From: a virus
DNA: 23,445 bases
IMG/VR virus record: IMGVR_UViG_3300044591_000257
Span: 1-23,445 of that record
Strand: one strand, 5' to 3'
Part shown: positions 7,475 through 14,119 of the stretch, one piece after another
Numbering within the stretch: position 1 is the first letter of the stretch
Layout of the letters: each line of letters opens with the position of its first letter
Position numbers and translations under genes: made by a program
Notes under the pieces: model-generated
Databases searched by the model: none
What the model was told of the DNA's origin: nothing
Seen by the model: the letters and a program-made list of their open reading frames with translations, nothing else

Positions 7475-7854
7475 AGGTCGGCCCCGAGAGCGGTGACGTG
7501 CGTTGCCTGCGAGACGCTGGTGGTGACTCGGATAGACCACGACGCGGACGGAAGAATCAGGTTGTTGTAGCTAGTGCTGACGCGGGTCTGCTGCACAGTG
7601 CTAGAGCCGGTCGCAGCCGCCACAGTGATTTCGTCGAAATGCCAGTACGTTGTGCCGTCATACAGAAACACGCGGACGATAGCCGCCGCGCTCGTCGCCG
7701 CCAGCTTCACAACGATTTCAGCAATGCGAGTGCCCGTGCTTGCACCTGTGATGAGCGTGCCCACGTTTGTCGGCGCGGTGTAGCTAGATTCTGCCGTGGC
7801 GATGCTGACGGCACCGATGCGAGGCGTCACGGCGAATGCTGGTGATGTAGCCAT
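7471..7854 (-). CDS. Conserved phage structural protein, beta-rich
   Basis: This 127-residue protein starts MATSPAFAVTPRIGAVSI. It contains GASTGTRIAEIVVKL, IVRVFLYDGTTYWHFDEI and NLILPSASWSIRVTTS, and ends THVTALGADL. The sequence of strands ('G..G..I..I...A......GMVRLFLYDG......EI.V.......' then 'L.LP.G...R.....') is a recurrent family in tailed phages and their metagenomic relatives, always among structural genes. I do not know a characterised member. It is flanked by collagen-like and glycine-rich fibre genes, so a head-decoration, neck or fibre-attachment role is likely. It starts 9 bases after the collagen-like gene. Confidence 0.8.
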   Translation of the reverse strand: MATSPAFAVTPRIGAVSIATAESSYTAPTNVGTLITGASTGTRIAEIVVKLAATSAAAIVRVFLYDGTTYWHFDEITVAAATGSSTVQQTRVSTSYNNLILPSASWSIRVTTSVSQATHVTALGADL

Positions 7855-7863
7855 GTGGTTTCC

Positions 7864-8751
7864 TTATCGAAAGTTGGCCCAGAGATAGAGATTGTCAGCT
7901 GCCGAAGGCGTCGAGGCACCGCCGCTACCACTACCGCCACCCGACACACCGACCTCAACGTAGACCGGCGACTCCCACTGGTAGAGCCGCGACGTGTCTT
8001 CTGCGAGGTAGAGCGCAGAGTCTGAGCCGGTGGCAGGGAAGTTGGTGATAGACGCATAATTGAGCGAGGCGGCTGGGCCTTGTGGGCCTGTGGCTCCCGT
8101 AGCACCCGCCGGCCCCTGAGGGCCAGTGGCACCAGTAGCACCAGTCGCACCTGCTGGCCCCTGCGGGCCAGTGGCTCCCGTGTCGCCTGCTGGACCTTGT
8201 GGGCCAGTTGCACCCGTAGCTCCCGCAACGCCCTGCGGACCCTGCGGGCCTGTCGGTCCAGCTGGGCCAGCGTCACCCTGGTCGCCCTTCGCCCCGGCGG
8301 ATCCTGTCGCGCCAGTGGCTCCTGCAGCGCCTGCCGGTCCTTGGATGCCTTGCGGTCCCGTGGCACCTGCAACGCCGGCCGGCCCTTGCGGACCAACGTC
8401 GCCTGTGTCGCCCTTAGCTCCAGCTGCACCGGCAACGCCTTGAATGCCTTGCGGTCCTTGTGCCCCAGCTGCACCAGCGGCCCCCGGAACGCCTTGCGGC
8501 CCTTGCGGCCCGACATCGCCCTGATCGCCTTTCGTGCCCGCTGGCCCGGCCGGACCTTGCACGCCAGCAGCACCAGCTACGCCTGGGATGCCCTGCGGCC
8601 CCGTAGCCCCGACGCTTCCGGTCGCGCCTGCCGGCCCAACACCGCCGGCCGCGCTCACAGACGAGCTCGAGCTCGTCACGGCGGCAGACACGACACCGCT
8701 GGAAACGGTGGCCGTGATCGGGCTGCTCGTGACGGTTGCGGTGGTCGTCAC
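7864..8751 (-). CDS. Collagen-like fibre protein
   Basis: This 295-residue protein starts at GTG 8751, which overlaps the stop of the upstream gene (GGTGACG). Residues 1-35 form a Thr/Ser/Val-rich head region. Residues 36-227 are about 64 uninterrupted Gly-X-Y triplets ([12 protein letters not shown] and a few GDQ/GAK). Residues 228-295 form a C-terminal domain with the motif [27 protein letters not shown], a common end-piece of phage fibres. Collagen-like triplets trimerise into rigid rods in phage fibres. It lies among neck genes rather than after the tape measure, so it may be a head or neck whisker rather than a tail-tip fibre. Confidence 0.92.
   Translation of the reverse strand: MTTTATVTSSPITATVSSGVVSAAVTSSSSSVSAAGGVGPAGATGSVGATGPQGIPGVAGAAGVQGPAGPAGTKGDQGDVGPQGPQGVPGAAGAAGAQGPQGIQGVAGAAGAKGDTGDVGPQGPAGVAGATGPQGIQGPAGAAGATGATGSAGAKGDQGDAGPAGPTGPQGPQGVAGATGATGPQGPAGDTGATGPQGPAGATGATGATGPQGPAGATGATGPQGPAASLNYASITNFPATGSDSALYLAEDTSRLYQWESPVYVEVGVSGGGSGSGGASTPSAADNLYLWANFR
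8071..8646 (-). repeat. Collagen Gly-X-Y triplet tract
   Basis: About 64 consecutive Gly-X-Y codon triplets without a register break encode residues 36-227 of the collagen-like protein. At DNA level this is a 9-base periodicity with recurring blocks such as the [12 protein letters not shown] unit. The tract is prone to length variation by slippage or recombination. Confidence 0.93.
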
Positions 8752-9071
8752 CCGACTACCTCCACCTGGCCTTGTAGGGCCGTACGTCGCACGCTGCCGG
8801 GGGCATCCCACTCAAGCCGCCAGCCGTAGGTGCCAACAGGCAGGGCCGTCGTCTGCGTCTCAGTCAGTGCAATGTTCACGATCCCGGCCGCAGCGTTTGT
8901 CAGCGTCGTCGTGAATGCCGTCATCGTGTTGCCGGTGACGAGCGACGTGATAACAGCCGTCACCGTGTAGCCCGTCATCGTCGTGGGCGAGAAGTCGATG
9001 GCCGTGCTGAGCTCGTCGCCTCGGCGAAGCGACAGCCCAAGCTGGCCAGGCAGTTGTTCGTAGGTGCTCAT
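8748..9071 (-). CDS. Ig-like / baseplate-upper-protein-like phage protein
   Basis: This 107-residue protein starts [21 protein letters not shown]. The ATG at 9071 overlaps the upstream stop in an ATGA, which decides the start over an in-frame ATG at 9092. The pattern 'RGDe....idFsp..mtGytvta.it......' followed by [26 protein letters not shown] and GQVEVV is the small beta-sandwich found in many phage neck, fibre or BppU-like proteins ('GD...pvdLTGyt....' and 'lpaGtY.wdl'). It precedes the collagen-like fibre and may be its attachment platform. Function is inferred from pattern and position only. Confidence 0.78.
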   Translation of the reverse strand: MSTYEQLPGQLGLSLRRGDELSTAIDFSPTTMTGYTVTAVITSLVTGNTMTAFTTTLTNAAAGIVNIALTETQTTALPVGTYGWRLEWDAPGSVRRTALQGQVEVVG

Positions 9072-9673
9072 CGGTAGGCTCCCCAGCGGCACGAGTCAAG
9101 AAGCGACTTCACGCCAAACTCAATCTCGTTTGACACGGAGCCTGCTGCCTCACGCCGGTCGTACCAGTAGGCCACGAGCATCAGGATCGCGTGCCGGATC
9201 TGCGTGGGCACGCTGCGGCCGTCCTCGCCGTAGCCGCCCCACCAGGTGATCACCACCGCGTTCTCGTCCCGGCGATGCACAGGCCACGCCTGGTCGAAGA
9301 GCGGGCTGATACCGCCCGGTGTCGAGTGCCGATCGACCCGGTACTCGTTCGACGGGAACACGACCACGGCACCGCTCTCAGTGGTGTACGTGATTGCCAC
9401 AGAAGTGACAGCAGCGGCCGTGGCCATCGGCGGCCGTGGTAGCTCTATGTTGTCCATCCCGTTGGGCGGGAAGCCATCCATCCGCATCGTCCACTGGGTG
9501 TGGACGAGCGAGCGGTCTAGGTACTCCTCGACCCAGCCTCGAGCAGAACCCACGAGGCCCATGACGTAGGCATTGTCGATGTCGTTATCGACCCGCAGGT
9601 GGGCCTTGGCCTCCGTGAGCGTCACGGGCTCGACGACAGGCTGCGTGGCTCGTGTCAGGCTGCGGTAGGTCAT
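9068..9673 (-). CDS. Head-tail connector protein (gp6-like)
   Basis: This 201-residue protein starts MTYRSLTRATQPVVEPVTLTEAKAHL. The N-terminal pattern 'EPVTLTEAKAHLRVD...D..Y...L...AR.WVEEYLDRSLV.TQWTM..DGFP' is the phage gp6-like/phiE125 gp8 head-tail connector signature. The C-terminal part (VPTQIRHAILMLVAYWYDRREA...GVKSLLDSCRWG) is also typical. Members form the dodecameric adaptor ring docked below the portal. The gene overlaps the small conserved gene upstream by 4 bases and the Ig-like gene downstream by 4. Confidence 0.94.
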   Translation of the reverse strand: MTYRSLTRATQPVVEPVTLTEAKAHLRVDNDIDNAYVMGLVGSARGWVEEYLDRSLVHTQWTMRMDGFPPNGMDNIELPRPPMATAAAVTSVAITYTTESGAVVVFPSNEYRVDRHSTPGGISPLFDQAWPVHRRDENAVVITWWGGYGEDGRSVPTQIRHAILMLVAYWYDRREAAGSVSNEIEFGVKSLLDSCRWGAYR

Positions 9674-9867
9674 CTGGTGCGTTTCCTGCGTGGCGTGGCG
9701 TCGGCAGTCCTGGTTGGCACTTCGATAGCAGCAGTCTCAATCAGCGGGTGCTGCTTGTCCTCGACAGCGACCTTTCTGGCGATTAGCTCGGCAGCCAGAC
9801 CGCCGGGGATGTCCACCATCTGGCCCAAGCGGTAGGAACGCCACGACCGAACAAACTTCAGTTTCAC
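9670..9867 (-). CDS. Small conserved phage head-module protein
   Basis: This 65-residue protein is translated from GTG 9867, which overlaps the glycosyltransferase TGA (GTGA) behind a GGAG/GGA-rich stretch. An upstream in-frame ATG at 9885 lacks such a site. It reads MKLKFVRSWRSYRLGQMVDIPGG..., then AAELIARKVA, and ends in a basic tail RRKRTR. The pattern 'vKlkFlRsw.gYr.GqvvdlpdG.A.eLi.rgvA' is common in phage head-tail modules, where such proteins sit between capsid and connector genes and are often likened to a small beta-barrel (FtsZ-like, head-fibre-like) fold. Function is unknown; a head completion role is inferred from position. Confidence 0.8.
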   Translation of the reverse strand: MKLKFVRSWRSYRLGQMVDIPGGLAAELIARKVAVEDKQHPLIETAAIEVPTRTADATPRRKRTR

Positions 9868-10601
9868 GATTGTCCTACGCTCCATGCAGTTTCGGGGGCC
9901 TTGTTCGCCTTCATCCAATCGCCCGTGTATTGGAAAACAGGCCTGCCGAGATCCTTTCCCGGCCACGTCACGACGTACTCGCCGTGGCCAATTGACACCC
10001 GTGGCGTGACGAAGCACTTGTTGCCAGAGTCGCGCCACGTGCGCCAGAAGCCGATGTCCGAATCGACACGGCCCTCGCCGTAGCTGCCTTGGGGATCTGG
10101 GCACTCCCAGAACCACGGCTTCCGCATTCTCTTGAGTGCGGCCGTCGAGAGGATCGTGCAGCCGAAGTGGGCCGAGTCCACCTGCTGCACAGGCTCGGCA
10201 AACCACGAAGCCGGCAGCGTGGTTGTGCCGCTGGCCGGCGGATCGTCCAGCGTGCCCAGCAGCGTCAGCATCGGCCTGCCGTCCTCCCGCTTCACCTGCA
10301 GCGGCGCGAGGGCGTCGCACTGGAACGCCAAGGCCATGGCGAATAGCTGCTCGATGTCCTGCTTTGAAACGAACGTGTCGAAATCCAAACAGATGATGTA
10401 CTCGCACTGATCGACGAATTGCTCCATCATCCGCGTGAGCACCTGAGACCAGAACGCGCCCTGGCCAAGCGTGGGCCGGATGCCGAGCGGCATGAGGGCC
10501 TGAGCCCAGCCGAACAGGTTGGCCAGCGGGCCGAACCGTGGCCCTGACAGAATCGCCTCGGCCCGGATCTCGACCTCTGTGCCGCCGACCTTGATGAGCA
10601 T
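9864..10601 (-). CDS. GT-A glycosyltransferase in the head module
   Basis: This 245-residue protein starts MLIKVGGTEVEIRAEA behind GGAGG. It has the features of a GT-A fold sugar transferase: a metal-binding DxD motif in IICLDFDTF (D73-D75), a central acceptor region with SAHFGCTIL, and the acidic SDIGFWRTW segment (181-189) followed by IGHGEY (His206). Such enzymes transfer a sugar from a nucleotide-sugar donor. There is no signal peptide or membrane span, so it should act in the cytoplasm. It is the first gene after the terminator behind the capsid gene and lies within structural genes, so glycosylation of a virion protein is a reasonable inference. The acceptor is unknown. Confidence 0.85.
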   Translation of the reverse strand: MLIKVGGTEVEIRAEAILSGPRFGPLANLFGWAQALMPLGIRPTLGQGAFWSQVLTRMMEQFVDQCEYIICLDFDTFVSKQDIEQLFAMALAFQCDALAPLQVKREDGRPMLTLLGTLDDPPASGTTTLPASWFAEPVQQVDSAHFGCTILSTAALKRMRKPWFWECPDPQGSYGEGRVDSDIGFWRTWRDSGNKCFVTPRVSIGHGEYVVTWPGKDLGRPVFQYTGDWMKANKAPETAWSVGQS

Positions 10602-10617
10602 GCAACCTCCAAAATGA

Positions 10618-10649
10618 GAGCGGGCGGCCCCGTGTGGAGCCGCCCGCTC
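10618..10649 (-). terminator. Intrinsic terminator after the major capsid gene
   Basis: A perfect 11-base-pair GC-rich stem (GAGCGGGCGGC at 10618-10628 pairing with GCCGCCCGCTC at 10639-10649) with a 10-base loop lies 30 bases after the capsid stop. On the minus strand it is followed by TCATTTTGG. The short T-run makes it a moderate terminator that would cut read-through after the most abundant structural mRNA. The next gene starts 17 bases later with its own strong GGAGG site. Confidence 0.82.
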
Positions 10650-10678
10650 AGGATTGCACGACTGTCAAGCCGTTAGGC

Positions 10679-11992
10679 TCACGCACCGACCAGGGCGATG
10701 ATCGGCCCGGCGACGGTGTCCGAGCCGAGCGTGTGGTGGCTGATGCCAACACGAGCCGTGGCACGGATCACGGTCTGATCCGAGAGGAAGTTCACCTGGT
10801 CGCTCGACTGGATCTCCAGATCCCGGCGGCTGCCGTAGATCGAAGAGTTGGCCATGTTGCCGTAGAGAGCCATCACCACGCCGGTCGAGTCGGCCCCGCT
10901 CGGCAGCTGATCGGTCAGAACGACCGGCGAGCCGAGGAAGGTCAGGCCCATGCCCTGCGAGAGACCGACCGAGCCGCCCTGGTTGAGGTCCAACGCCTGC
11001 ATGCAGGTGGCGAAGAAGAACGGCGAGCAGTACCACTTGGCACCCTGCCGGCTGTGCTGGGGCAGCTTTGCCATCATCGCCAGCAGGTTGGCCTTGGTCA
11101 CCTCGTCGGGCGTATCGCCCGCAGCGGTCACCAGCGAGGCCGCATAGGTCGCAGCCGAGGCCGCGAGCAGACCGCCCGTGTGGCTGGTCACGAGACCGGC
11201 CACCGCAGGAGCGTTGCTCGGGTTGCCGGCCCACGCCGCCGTCTCGATGGCGTTCGACAGAGTCAGGGCCAGCTCGGCCGCGATCCAGTCGGAGATCGAC
11301 ACGATGGAGTCCTGCAGGAGCTCGCTCGACAGCACCACAGCCCCGCCGACCTTCTTGGCCGTAACGCTCACCTGCGACGCACTCGGGTCGCTTGCAGTGA
11401 TCGCGGAGTTTTCCGAGATCCAGTAGCCGGTCGTCCCGCCGGTACGCTTCGGGAAGAGCACCACGTCGGACGGCATGGCCAAGCTCGTGGCGTTTGCCGC
11501 GAACGCGGAATACTGATCGACGAGGCGGAGCACCGTGCTCGACAGCACATCGGGTACGAAGTTCGCACCGCTGCCGCTGGCACCGCCGAGAGCACGAGCC
11601 TCGACGCCGTGATCAGCACACCACCGCTTCGCGTGGGTGTCGCCGCTCTTGGCCCGGAGCCACATGCCCACCTTGTAGGCGTCCTCGTGCTTTTCGAACG
11701 CCCGGAGCTTGCCGCTGTGCGAAACAGCGTGGACCTCGACAGCCCGCTCCTCGGTCACCTCGGGAGCCGGAGCGCACCGCTCGACCACCGCCCGCAGGTT
11801 CTTGGCCGACTCGGCCACCGACTTCTCGAAATCGACCTTCTTGGCGAGCTCACCGGCCCGCTTGTTGAGCTGCTCGAGCTCGAGGTCTCGCTCCGCGATC
11901 TTGTCGGCGTCGTCCGACTCGACAGCCCGAACGGCGTCGATGCGGTTGGCAAGGGTAACGGCTTCGTCCTGAAGCTTCTTGAGGTTGTCCAT
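10679..11992 (-). CDS. Major capsid protein (HK97 fold)
   Basis: This 437-residue protein starts MDNLKKLQDEAVTLANRI behind AGGAG. Residues 1-100 are charged coiled coil, the HK97-type delta (scaffold) domain removed by the prohead protease. The mature part begins near GGASGSGANFVPDVL (136-150). Typical capsid segments follow: ITASDPSASQVSVTAKKVGGAVVLSSELLQDS, a helix SISDWIAAELALTLSNAIETA, KLPQHSRQGAKWYCSPFF, LGSPVVLTDQLP, and the closing beta region RRDLEIQSSDQVNFLSD...TVIRATARVG. It assembles the icosahedral shell. It is flanked by the prohead protease and the Ogr-like gene upstream and by a terminator downstream. Confidence 0.96.
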   Translation of the reverse strand: MDNLKKLQDEAVTLANRIDAVRAVESDDADKIAERDLELEQLNKRAGELAKKVDFEKSVAESAKNLRAVVERCAPAPEVTEERAVEVHAVSHSGKLRAFEKHEDAYKVGMWLRAKSGDTHAKRWCADHGVEARALGGASGSGANFVPDVLSSTVLRLVDQYSAFAANATSLAMPSDVVLFPKRTGGTTGYWISENSAITASDPSASQVSVTAKKVGGAVVLSSELLQDSIVSISDWIAAELALTLSNAIETAAWAGNPSNAPAVAGLVTSHTGGLLAASAATYAASLVTAAGDTPDEVTKANLLAMMAKLPQHSRQGAKWYCSPFFFATCMQALDLNQGGSVGLSQGMGLTFLGSPVVLTDQLPSGADSTGVVMALYGNMANSSIYGSRRDLEIQSSDQVNFLSDQTVIRATARVGISHHTLGSDTVAGPIIALVGA

Positions 11993-12041
11993 GTGCGGTG
12001 AATCTCCTGCGGCGGTATTGCCGATGGAGTCAACAATCGCA

Positions 12042-12212
12042 CTACACCCGTGGCCCCTTGCAGAAGCGGACCTCGGAATGTGTTGTTTTCACAAACGCCA
12101 CACCGCGAGCACCGCACCTCGGGCAACGGAGATACCGCTGCCGCTCGTTGCCGACCGGCCGGCTGGATCTGCACCGCAGACGCTCACCGCACTGGCACCG
12201 AACGTCAGACAT
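12042..12212 (-). CDS. Small zinc-finger protein, Ogr/Delta- or Com-like
   Basis: This short 56-residue frame starts MSDVRCQCGERLRCRSSR and contains RQRYLRCPRCGARGVAF and then KTTHSEVRF. Cysteines C6/C8 and C30/C33 form a zinc-finger-like set. The spacing and flanking residues (R-S-S-R, then R-x-R-Y-x-x-C-x-x-C-G, then an aromatic) resemble P2 Ogr/Delta late-gene activators and Mu Com. The ATG overlaps the protease stop by 8 bases and the capsid follows 49 bases after the stop. I infer a nucleic-acid-binding regulator, perhaps of late transcription or capsid translation. Low complexity is absent and the reading frame is clean, so I regard it as a real gene. Confidence 0.75.
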   Translation of the reverse strand: MSDVRCQCGERLRCRSSRPVGNERQRYLRCPRCGARGVAFVKTTHSEVRFCKGPRV

Positions 12213-12840
12213 TTCGGAGCCTCAGTGTCCACGCAGCAGCTGCGTCACGCACCAGCGAACGCTTGGCGATCTCGGCCTGACTGGCCGGCGGCTGCTGCGT
12301 CTGCATCCACGCCTCATAGGACCGCATGGCCACGGCAGCGGAGGTGGCGGGATACGCTGGCACGAGTACCGGCCCAACGTCATAAAGCCCGCTCACCTCC
12401 CTGATCTGCCGGATGGCGTTGCCGTCCTCGCCCTGGCGGAAGCCCTCGCCGCCCTTGTCGACGGTGAACGCGAACGATGAGCCGCGAACGTCACGCCGCG
12501 AAATCAGTTCCATCACATCAGCCCGGCTCACGGGTGGCGTCACAACGTACCGCAGCCCCTTCTCGTCGCTCGACAGTTCCAGCGTCCCGCTCGACGTGCG
12601 GCCCAGCACGATGTTGCTGTCGTGATTGAACAGGGCGACAACGTCCTGCTTGCCACGCTGGCGGGTCAGAATCCGGTCGAAGGCTCCCGGCAGGATCTCT
12701 TCGCGGAAGCCGCCGAGGTCGAGGCTGAGACGGTTGTAGACGGCAGCGTACCCGACGATTGCGGCCCGGCCGTCGGCCCGGCTCTCGACAATCAGTTCGT
12801 TGTCGTCCTCAAAGGCGAAGTCGCGGCGTTCAATTTCCAT
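12205..12840 (-). CDS. HK97-family prohead protease
   Basis: This 211-residue protein starts MEIERRDFAF. It shows the prohead protease (peptidase U35, herpes-assemblin fold) signature: IVGYAAVYNRLSLDLGGFREEILPGAFD, the catalytic histidine in LFNHD (H73) followed by 'GRTSSGTL.L..DE.GL...V', and the catalytic serine in RGSSFAF (S121/S122). The C-terminal VSGLYDVGPVLVPAYPATSAAVA is also diagnostic. It cleaves the capsid delta domain and itself during maturation. It starts inside the end of the portal gene (11-base overlap) and precedes the zinc-finger gene. Confidence 0.96.
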   Translation of the reverse strand: MEIERRDFAFEDDNELIVESRADGRAAIVGYAAVYNRLSLDLGGFREEILPGAFDRILTRQRGKQDVVALFNHDSNIVLGRTSSGTLELSSDEKGLRYVVTPPVSRADVMELISRRDVRGSSFAFTVDKGGEGFRQGEDGNAIRQIREVSGLYDVGPVLVPAYPATSAAVAMRSYEAWMQTQQPPASQAEIAKRSLVRDAAAAWTLRLRNV

Positions 12841-14119
12841 CTGTGTCGTCCTCCTCGGATTGGTCCTCGGCCTCGTCGGCTGGGCTTTCCTCGTCTTCGA
12901 CTGGTGGCTCGGGCATGGGCTCTGGTGCTGGCGGCTCCTCGCCGACCTTGTCCAGCGTCGTCATGTTGAGTTGCACGAAGTGCTTGTCGCCCTCTGGCCC
13001 GATTGGGTTCAAGTTCTCAAGCTCGCGGATCTCGTTGACTGTCATCCAGCCGTTCTGCAAAGCCGAGACGTAGTAGGCCGACCGGCTGGCGTGATCGCCA
13101 CGGAGCAGGCCCGAGACGCTGTGCTCGGCGAAGTAGGTCTCGTCGTCCACGATGAGGTCGCGGCTGATGGCCGCCTCCCACCGCTTGAGATGCGGCAACA
13201 GGCAGTGTTGGACAAACTCCGTGCCCTGCACTTCAATGTTGGAGTACGTGCTGCGGGTCAGGTCTTGGATCATGTGCGGCGGCACGCGGAACGCTCGGCA
13301 GATCTCAATCACCTGATACTGCCGAGTCTCAAGGAACTGGGCCGCCTCGTTGCTGCCGGAGAGCTCGTGGGCCTTTACGCCGTTGGGCAGGACAGCCGTA
13401 CGGAACGCACGGTCAGGCCCTCGGTGCATCCGCTCCCACTGCTCGCGGAGTCGCTCGGACGCCTCGGGCGGGATCGGGTTGTCGCTCTCCAGCACGATGC
13501 CCGGCCGGGCACCGTTGCCGAAGTAGGTGCTGCCGTGGGCCTCAAGGGCTTGAGCCAAGCCGATGGCATTCTGGAAAATCTTGTACGTCGGGATCGGCTT
13601 GATGCCGTCCTCGGTCGTGAACCGCAGGGCGAAGATCTGGTCCTGCGAGTAGATCGTGATCTTCCCGCTGGGCTCCTTGTACCTGTACCGCAGCCGGCCA
13701 TCTTCCAGCCGCTCGGCCTCCATGCGAGACGAGTGCAGCGGCCACAGCTCGGAGATCGCACCTCGAGCACCTGGGCGGATCTCGGCGTACGAGGCCCCAT
13801 AGTGCAGATACATGCCAGTCATCCAATCGCGGAACTCCTGCGCCGTCTGCCACGGATTCGGCTGCATGTGCAGAAGTCGGTAGACCGGGTTTGACGGGGC
13901 CTTGGCCTTACCGCCGTTGGGCAGCCGCTCGTAGACGTGGAGTGGCAGGGAGCTCACCGCGTCAGAGATGACGCGGATGCACGCCGTGTAGGCCGAGCAC
14001 GCCATAGAGTTGTCGGCCGTGACGCGGATACCGGACGGCGTGCGGCTGCCGCCGTCACCGTGCCATTCGATGCCACGCAGGTCGATCATCTTCCAATCGG
14101 CGGCAGCGTTCTCACTCAT
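12830..14119 (-). CDS. Portal protein (HK97 family)
   Basis: This 429-residue protein begins MSENAAADWKMIDLRG. The ATG at 14119 overlaps the terminase stop (ATGA), which decides the start although the frame is open further up. HK97-type portal hallmarks are present: SAYTACIRVISDAVSSLPLHVYER, PNPWQTAQEFRDWMTGMYLHYGASYAEI, a LWPLHSSRMEAERL strand, the QDQIFALRF segment, GSTYFGNGARPGIVLE, and FRVPPHMIQDLTRSTYSNIE. The last 45 residues are an acidic, Pro/Glu-rich tail. It forms the 12-mer ring for DNA entry and exit. Confidence 0.96.
   Translation of the reverse strand: MSENAAADWKMIDLRGIEWHGDGGSRTPSGIRVTADNSMACSAYTACIRVISDAVSSLPLHVYERLPNGGKAKAPSNPVYRLLHMQPNPWQTAQEFRDWMTGMYLHYGASYAEIRPGARGAISELWPLHSSRMEAERLEDGRLRYRYKEPSGKITIYSQDQIFALRFTTEDGIKPIPTYKIFQNAIGLAQALEAHGSTYFGNGARPGIVLESDNPIPPEASERLREQWERMHRGPDRAFRTAVLPNGVKAHELSGSNEAAQFLETRQYQVIEICRAFRVPPHMIQDLTRSTYSNIEVQGTEFVQHCLLPHLKRWEAAISRDLIVDDETYFAEHSVSGLLRGDHASRSAYYVSALQNGWMTVNEIRELENLNPIGPEGDKHFVQLNMTTLDKVGEEPPAPEPMPEPPVEDEESPADEAEDQSEEDDTDGN

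Noticed and set aside
7864-8651. Possible CRISPR-like or tandem DNA repeat signal in the collagen region
   Set aside because: The periodicity is 9 bases and encodes Gly-X-Y triplets. There are no spacers or constant direct repeats.
10634-12001. Plus-strand open frame of 455 codons opposite the capsid gene
   Set aside because: It is antisense to a well-supported HK97 capsid gene and is Arg/His-rich with no recognisable domain. GC-rich codon bias of the capsid gene explains it.
12800-13894. Plus-strand open frame of 364 codons opposite the portal gene
   Set aside because: It is complementary to conserved portal motifs, with no domain of its own.
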